The notes under the pieces: generated by a model | Databases searched by the model: none | What the model was told of the DNA's origin: nothing | What the model saw: only the letters and a program-made list of their open reading frames with translations | Program-made: the position numbers and the translations under genes | Shown: piece by piece, positions 59,487 through 64,000 of the stretch | Layout of the letters: each line of letters begins with the position of its first letter | Numbering within the stretch: the first letter of the stretch is position 1 | Assembly: GCF_937616625.2 (NCBI RefSeq) | Contig: NC_065573.1 | Coordinates: 10,493,001-10,557,000, forward strand | Source: Mercurialis annua | Taxonomy: Eukaryota > Streptophyta > Magnoliopsida > Malpighiales > Euphorbiaceae | DNA length: 64,000 nucleotides | Direction of reading: 5' to 3'

Positions 59487-62147
59487 CTATTTGTAACGTT
59501 TTAACATTTTGGCTACAATCGCTAAAAAGGTGAAATGTTTGGATTTGTTTCGTAACATTTTAAACGTTTGGATTGTTTCATAACTTTTGTAAATGTTTGG
59601 CTTGAATTGATAAAAAGGTGAAACGTTTGAATTTGGTTCGTAGCGTTTTAAACGTTTGGAATTGTTTCGTAGTGTTTGTAAACGTTTGGCTTAAATAGCT
59701 AAAAAGGTGAAACGTTTAGTTTCATTTCGTAACGTTTGTAAATGTTTGACTTCAATCGCTAAAAAGGTGATACGTTTGGATTTGTTTCGTAACATTTTAA
59801 ACGTTTTGATTTGTTTCGTTACGTTTGTAAAGGTTTGACTTAAATCGCTAAAAAGGTGAAACGTTTGGATTTGTTTCATAACCAATCCAAACGTTTAAAA
59901 CGTTACGAAACAAATCGAAACGTGTCACCTATTTAGCGATTAAAGCCAAACGTTTAAAAAATTACGAAACAAATGGAAACGTGTCACCTATTTAGCGTTT
60001 AAGCCAAACGTTTACAAACGTTACGAAACCAATCCAAACGTTTAAAACGTTACGAAACCAATCCAAACGTTTAAAACGTTATGAAACCAATCCAAACGTG
60101 TCACCTTTTTAGCTATTTAAGCCAAAAGTTTAAAACGTTACAAAACAAATCCAAACGTTTACAAACGTTACGAAACAAATCCAAAAATTTCACCTTTTTA
60201 GCTATTTAAGCCTGACGTTTACAAACGTTACGAAACAAATCCAAACATTTTACATTTTTATCGATTTAAGCCAAACGTTACGAAACAAATCCAAATGTGT
60301 CACCTTTTTAACGATTTAAACCAAACGTTTACAAACGGTACGAAACAAATCCAAATGTTTCAACTTTTTAGAGATTTAAGCCAAATGTTTACAAACGTTA
60401 TGAAACAAATCCAAACATTTCACCTTTTTAGCGATTTAAGCCAAACATTTAAAACATTACGAAACGAATCCAAACGTTTACAAACGTTACGTAACAAAAC
60501 CAAACGTTTAACCTTTTAGCAATTTAAGCCAAACATTTACAAACGTTACGAAACAAAACAAAACGTTCACATTTTTAGCAATTTAATCCAAACGTTCACA
60601 AACGTTTCGAAACAAAACAAAACGTTTCACCTTTTTAGCGAATTAAGCCAAATGTTTACAAATGTTACGAAGCAAATCCAAACGTTTCGCTTTTTTACCG
60701 ATTAAAGCCAAACGTTTAAAACGTTACGAAACAAGTCCAAATATTTCACCTTTTTAGCGATTTAAGCCAAACATTTAAAACGTTACGAAACCAATCCAAC
60801 CGTTTACAAAAGTTACGTAACAAAACCAAACGTTTCCCTTTTTAGCAACTTAAGCCAAACGTTTACAAACATTACGAAACAAAATCAAACGTGTCACCTT
60901 TTTAGCGATTTAAGCCAAATGTTTACAAACGTTACGAATCAAATACAAACGTTTCACCTTTTTGGCGATTGAAGCCAAATGTTTAAAACGTTACGAAACC
61001 AATCCAAACGTTTCACCTATTTAGCGATTTAAGCCAAACGTTTACGAACGTTACGAAGCAAATCCAAACGTTTCACCTTTTTAGCGATTGAAACCAAATG
61101 TTTACAAACGTTACGAAACAAATCCAAGCGTTTCACCTTTTTAGCAATTTAGACCAAACGTTTACAAATCCAAATGTTTCACTTTTTAGCGATTTAAGCC
61201 AAAAGTTTAAAACAGTACGAAACAAATCCAAACATTTAAAACGTTACGAAACAAATCCAAATGTTTCACCTTTTTAGCGATTTAAGCCAAACGTTTACAA
61301 ATATTACGAAACAAATCCAAACGTTTTACCTTTTAGCAATTTAAGCCAAACGTTTAAAACGTTACGAAACAAATCCAAACATTTCACATTTTTAGCGATT
61401 TAAGCCAAATGTTTACAAACGTTATGAAACAAAACCAAACTTTTCACCTTTTTAGCGATTTAAGCCAAACGTTTAGAAACGTTATGAAAAAATCCAAACG
61501 TTTCACCTTTTTAGCGATTTAAGCTAAAAGTTTAAAACGTTGCTAAACCAATCCAAGCGTCTACAAACGTTACGAAACAAACCCAAACGTTTTACCTTTT
61601 TAGCGATTTCAGCCAAACGTTTACATACGTTAAGAAACAAATGCAAACATTTCACCTTTTTAGCGACTTAAGCCAATCTTTTAAAACTTTACGAAACCAA
61701 TCCAAACGTTTAAAACAAATCCAAACGTGTCACCTTATTAGCAATATATGCCAAACGTTTCTCCTTTTTAGCGATTTAAGCCAAATATTTACAAACGTTA
61801 CCAAACAAAACCGCCTTTTTTATCTATTTAAGTCAAACGTTTAAAAGATTACGAAACAAATCAAAACGATTAAAACGTTACGAAATAAAATCAAACGTTT
61901 CATCTTTTTAGCAATTTAAGCCAAACGTTTACAAATGTTACTAAACAAATCCAAACGTTTCACATTTTTAGTGATTTAATCCAAACGTTTAAAACGTTAC
62001 AAAAAATCCAAACGTTTAAAACGTTACGAAACAAAACCAAACGTTTCACCTTTTTAGCGATTTAAGCCAAATATTTAAAACATTACAAAATCAATCCAAA
62101 CGTTAGAAACATAACGTTTCATTTATTTAGCGATTTAAGACAAATGT
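59487..62147. repeat. 60-bp tandem satellite array
   Basis: A second, unrelated satellite. The 60-bp unit is two 30-bp halves, each beginning AAACGTTT: one continues ACAAACGTTACGAAACAAAT, the other CACCTTTTTAGCGATTTAAG. Some places repeat only the first half. Bases 59487-59880 are in the opposite orientation to 59881-62147. Open frames with 20-residue periodicity (59691-59885, 60295-60519, 61641-61844) exist only because 60 is divisible by three. Confidence 0.93.
59876..59886. other. Orientation switch in the 60-bp satellite
   Basis: Left units read TTTGGATTTGTTTCGTAACG; right units read CAATCCAAACGTTTAAAACG. The join lies at TTTCATAACCAATCC. Confidence 0.85.
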
Positions 62148-62155
62148 TCTCCGCA

Positions 62156-63604
62156 ATGTTCGCCCTAAACCCTAAAACCCCATCAACACCTACACATCAC
62201 CATGGCCTGAGATCACGCCAGTCAGCCGCCGCCGACCAGCAACCTCCGCCTCCAGTCTTATACTTCGAGAACTTCCCTCCCCATTGGTTTTACTCAGATT
62301 TGCAAAGAGCTTTTGCAAAATACTTGATCAGAGGCAGAGTTACCATTGCACGTAAACTCAATCGCACGAATCGCATATTTGGATTTCTCTATTTAGAACA
62401 AGATCACGACGTCAAGGACACCTTATACCGATTGAATCACGTTTACATTGGGGCTATGAATATCAGAGCTTTTATTTCAAAATTCCCCAACCCTAATTTT
62501 CAACCCATGCAGACTCGTTCACCACGACCCACTACTGCTCATCCAGCTAAGGTTCATGAATTCAAACCTTCATTGAGGGACTCCAGGTCTTATGCCCAGG
62601 CGGTCGATAAGCGACCTATTATTTATGAACCAAAATCTGATTCTTCACACCATGTTGATTGTTCAGTTATTGTTACGGTTAAGGATTTTGAAAACCTATT
62701 GAATGTGGCTTCCTTCCTCCATAATAGGGGTATTCTATACGAATCGTTTTCACTTCTTGGCGATCCCAATGTCCTTCTTAATTTCTTTAATCTCGATGAC
62801 AGAGTACAGTTGAAAATATTTTCCCTTCACTGTCGATATTTTTTAGTTCTCTATCACCATGGAATGATCTTTTTGTCTCAGGAGAACGTTTCACCTGAAT
62901 CAATATCTCACGTAGGAACCATGGAACCATCACGTAGGAACGTTCTCTATCACCATGGAACCATCGACCATGGAACGTTTCACCTGAAGAGGATTTTTTT
63001 AAGACAGTGGGAAACCGATTGGGTAATACCATCGGTGTTCACCCGACTATTTCAGCAAGACCCGTATGGAGTCAGGTTCTGTCCTTATTTCAAATTCAGT
63101 TCAACACAGTGATTGTGAGCTTCTTATCTCAGTTAATGGTTCGGAGTTCACTATTAATGTCCAGGATTCTCAAATCCCAGTTGACATGCACAATTCAAAA
63201 TAAACTTCCATAAGCCTTCCAGACTCTGATTATGAGGATCAGTCCAATGCGATTGGTACTATTCAGTCAGCAAGAAATTCCATCCCAACACCCAGTAGCC
63301 TCAGTCCTGTTGCTGTTATTCAGGAAGTCAGAGATGCCTCCCACCATTCACCGAGTAGCAAACTTGAGTTATCTGAGGATGATGTTAATTCTATCAACTC
63401 CAAAGCAACTTTCCCAAACCCTGATATGGTTTTCATTACTCAACGTAAGAAATTCAAAGCATTGGACAATGCAGGCTCTTTGGCTTCAAAGGATTTTCGA
63501 GCAGAATCAGAGAATGTTATAAAAGACTGTAACAGACGCAATCCTCCGTCTCAGGTTCCTTCTACAGTGCCAGAAGATGAAGTCAAGAAAACATGGGATG
63601 CATG
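62156..63604 (+). pseudogene. LINE ORF1 (RRM-containing), degenerate
   Basis: The N-terminal frame is open to TGA 63110-63112. ATG 62156 is preferred because ATG 62144 lies in satellite sequence. A Pro-rich head is followed by an RRM (RNP2-like VLYFENFPPHWF, RNP1-like RIFGFLYLEQ; about residues 35-110). The middle is disturbed by an internal duplication (62846-62988). After 63000 the sensible frame changes, and a last open segment (about 63205-63604, SDSDYEDQ... to TGA 63602-63604) supplies an acidic C-terminus. Such proteins bind the element RNA. No CCHC knuckle was found. Several frame breaks; not functional. Confidence 0.7.
62846..62988 (+). repeat. Internal duplication in LINE ORF1
   Basis: GTTCTCTATCACCATGGAA occurs at 62846-62864 and 62942-62960. 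AACGTTTCACCTGAA occurs at 62885-62899 and 62974-62988. CACGTAGGAAC is also repeated between them (62909 and 62931). Nested short duplications shift the ORF1 frame. Confidence 0.85.
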
Positions 63605-63744
63605 ACTGAGTTTGGGGCTTTTTTCATCTGCTAATGAAGAAGGAATTATCAGACTTCTCACTCAGAGTATCTCTCAAGGAAATTGCAACCGGACCTCCCA
63701 GGTTTAATTCGGTTGGTTATTCTCTAGGATTTGCAGATCTTTTA
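63605..63744 (+). other. LINE ORF1-ORF2 spacer
   Basis: 140 bp between the TGA ending ORF1 and the first plausible ORF2 ATG. No separate feature is visible. Confidence 0.5.
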
Positions 63745-64000
63745 ATGTCGTTTCCTTTAAATTTTGTTTCTTGGAACTGTAGTGGTGGTGTTACTTTTTC
63801 TAGGAAGCAAAGGACTATTCGTTCTTTTATCTCTAAACACAATTTATCTTTAATGGGTATTATTGAAACACACAGAGAATCGATTGATGATTTTGTTGCT
63901 AGCAGGTTCTGGCCTAATTCAGATTACAACTTCTGTTTTTCTCCTTCAATTGGTGCTTCTAGAGGCCTTTTTTGCATTTGGGATAATCAGCTTATTTCAG
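63745..64000 (+). CDS. LINE ORF2, endonuclease domain (partial)
   Basis: From ATG 63745 the frame stays open to the window end (85 codons). It begins MSFPLNFVSWNCSGG and continues with MGIIETHRES and, near the end, ASRGLFCIWDN. The WNC...G motif, the IIETH metal-binding Glu and the GGL/GLFCIW-type strand are those of the APE-like endonuclease at the start of plant L1 ORF2, which nicks the target DNA. RT and RNase H parts should lie to the right of the window. The intact start contrasts with the damaged ORF1. Confidence 0.82.
   Translation, partial: MSFPLNFVSWNCSGGVTFSRKQRTIRSFISKHNLSLMGIIETHRESIDDFVASRFWPNSDYNFCFSPSIGASRGLFCIWDNQLIS

Larger units (their letters stand above)
62148..64000 (+). 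mobile_element. LINE (L1-type), 5' part
   Basis: A plus-strand non-LTR element abutting the 60-bp satellite. ORF1 with an RRM and the start of ORF2 with an endonuclease domain are visible. It continues beyond the window. Its first bases lie only about 10 bp before an in-frame ATG, so any 5' UTR is absent or was lost. ORF1 is degenerate. Confidence 0.82.

Noticed and set aside
60295..61844. ORFs with a 20-residue repeat (FSDLSQTFTN) in the 60-bp satellite
   Set aside because: 60 is divisible by three. These are satellite read-through on both strands, not repeat proteins.
1..62147. Calling the window a centromere
   Set aside because: Satellites with nested retroelements fit pericentromere, centromere, knob or subtelomere alike. 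Nothing in the sequence alone decides it.

Overview
This window looks like constitutive heterochromatin from a plant nuclear genome, probably a eudicot. It holds two satellite arrays, LTR retrotransposons of the Ty1/copia and Athila (Ty3/gypsy) types, two large non-coding LTR elements, plant-type DNA-transposon derivatives, plant-type LINEs and a decayed caulimovirid. I see no host gene, tRNA, rRNA or CRISPR array. The species cannot be told from the sequence.

The matrix is a 99-bp satellite, about 12.9 kb in total, now cut into seven blocks: 1-4024, 13016-15155, 25662-26854, 27091-27463, 39902-40506, 47481-49974 and 57402-59486. The array is in one orientation except for the first ~550 bp, which are inverted. 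A recurrent 48-bp half-monomer marks a higher-order structure.

Into this array are inserted, in order: (1) a young, almost intact Ty1/copia element on the plus strand (4025-13015, TSD TTCGT) with a single gag/pol frame break at an A7 run. (2) A non-coding LARD-like LTR element on the minus strand (15156-25661, TSD GTTCT), whose LTRs later received a hAT-like MITE (17184-17732) and a Mutator-like element (23492-24345) carrying a row of perfect palindromes. (3) A 5'-truncated LINE tail on the minus strand (26855-27090). (4) An Athila-type element on the minus strand (27464-39901, TSD TATGT) with three nonsense codons and a damaged RT active site. (5) A near-complete endogenous pararetrovirus (Caulimoviridae) on the minus strand (40507-47480), heavily mutated, ending exactly at its tRNA-Met primer-binding site. 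(6) A second, related LARD (49975-57401, minus) with one LTR truncated.

At 59487 the 99-bp satellite gives way to a different 60-bp satellite (59487-62147), which also contains an orientation switch (about 59881). It abuts a plus-strand LINE whose degenerate ORF1 (RRM domain) is followed by an ORF2 endonuclease domain cut by the window end.

No gene here is likely to serve the host. The copia element is the only one close to being competent. The most interesting material is architectural: the half-monomer phasing of the satellite, the A7 slippery-type frame junction in copia, a CpG-rich palindrome shared by two unrelated retrotransposon families, the palindrome row in the Mutator-like element, and the virus copy linearised at its primer-binding site.
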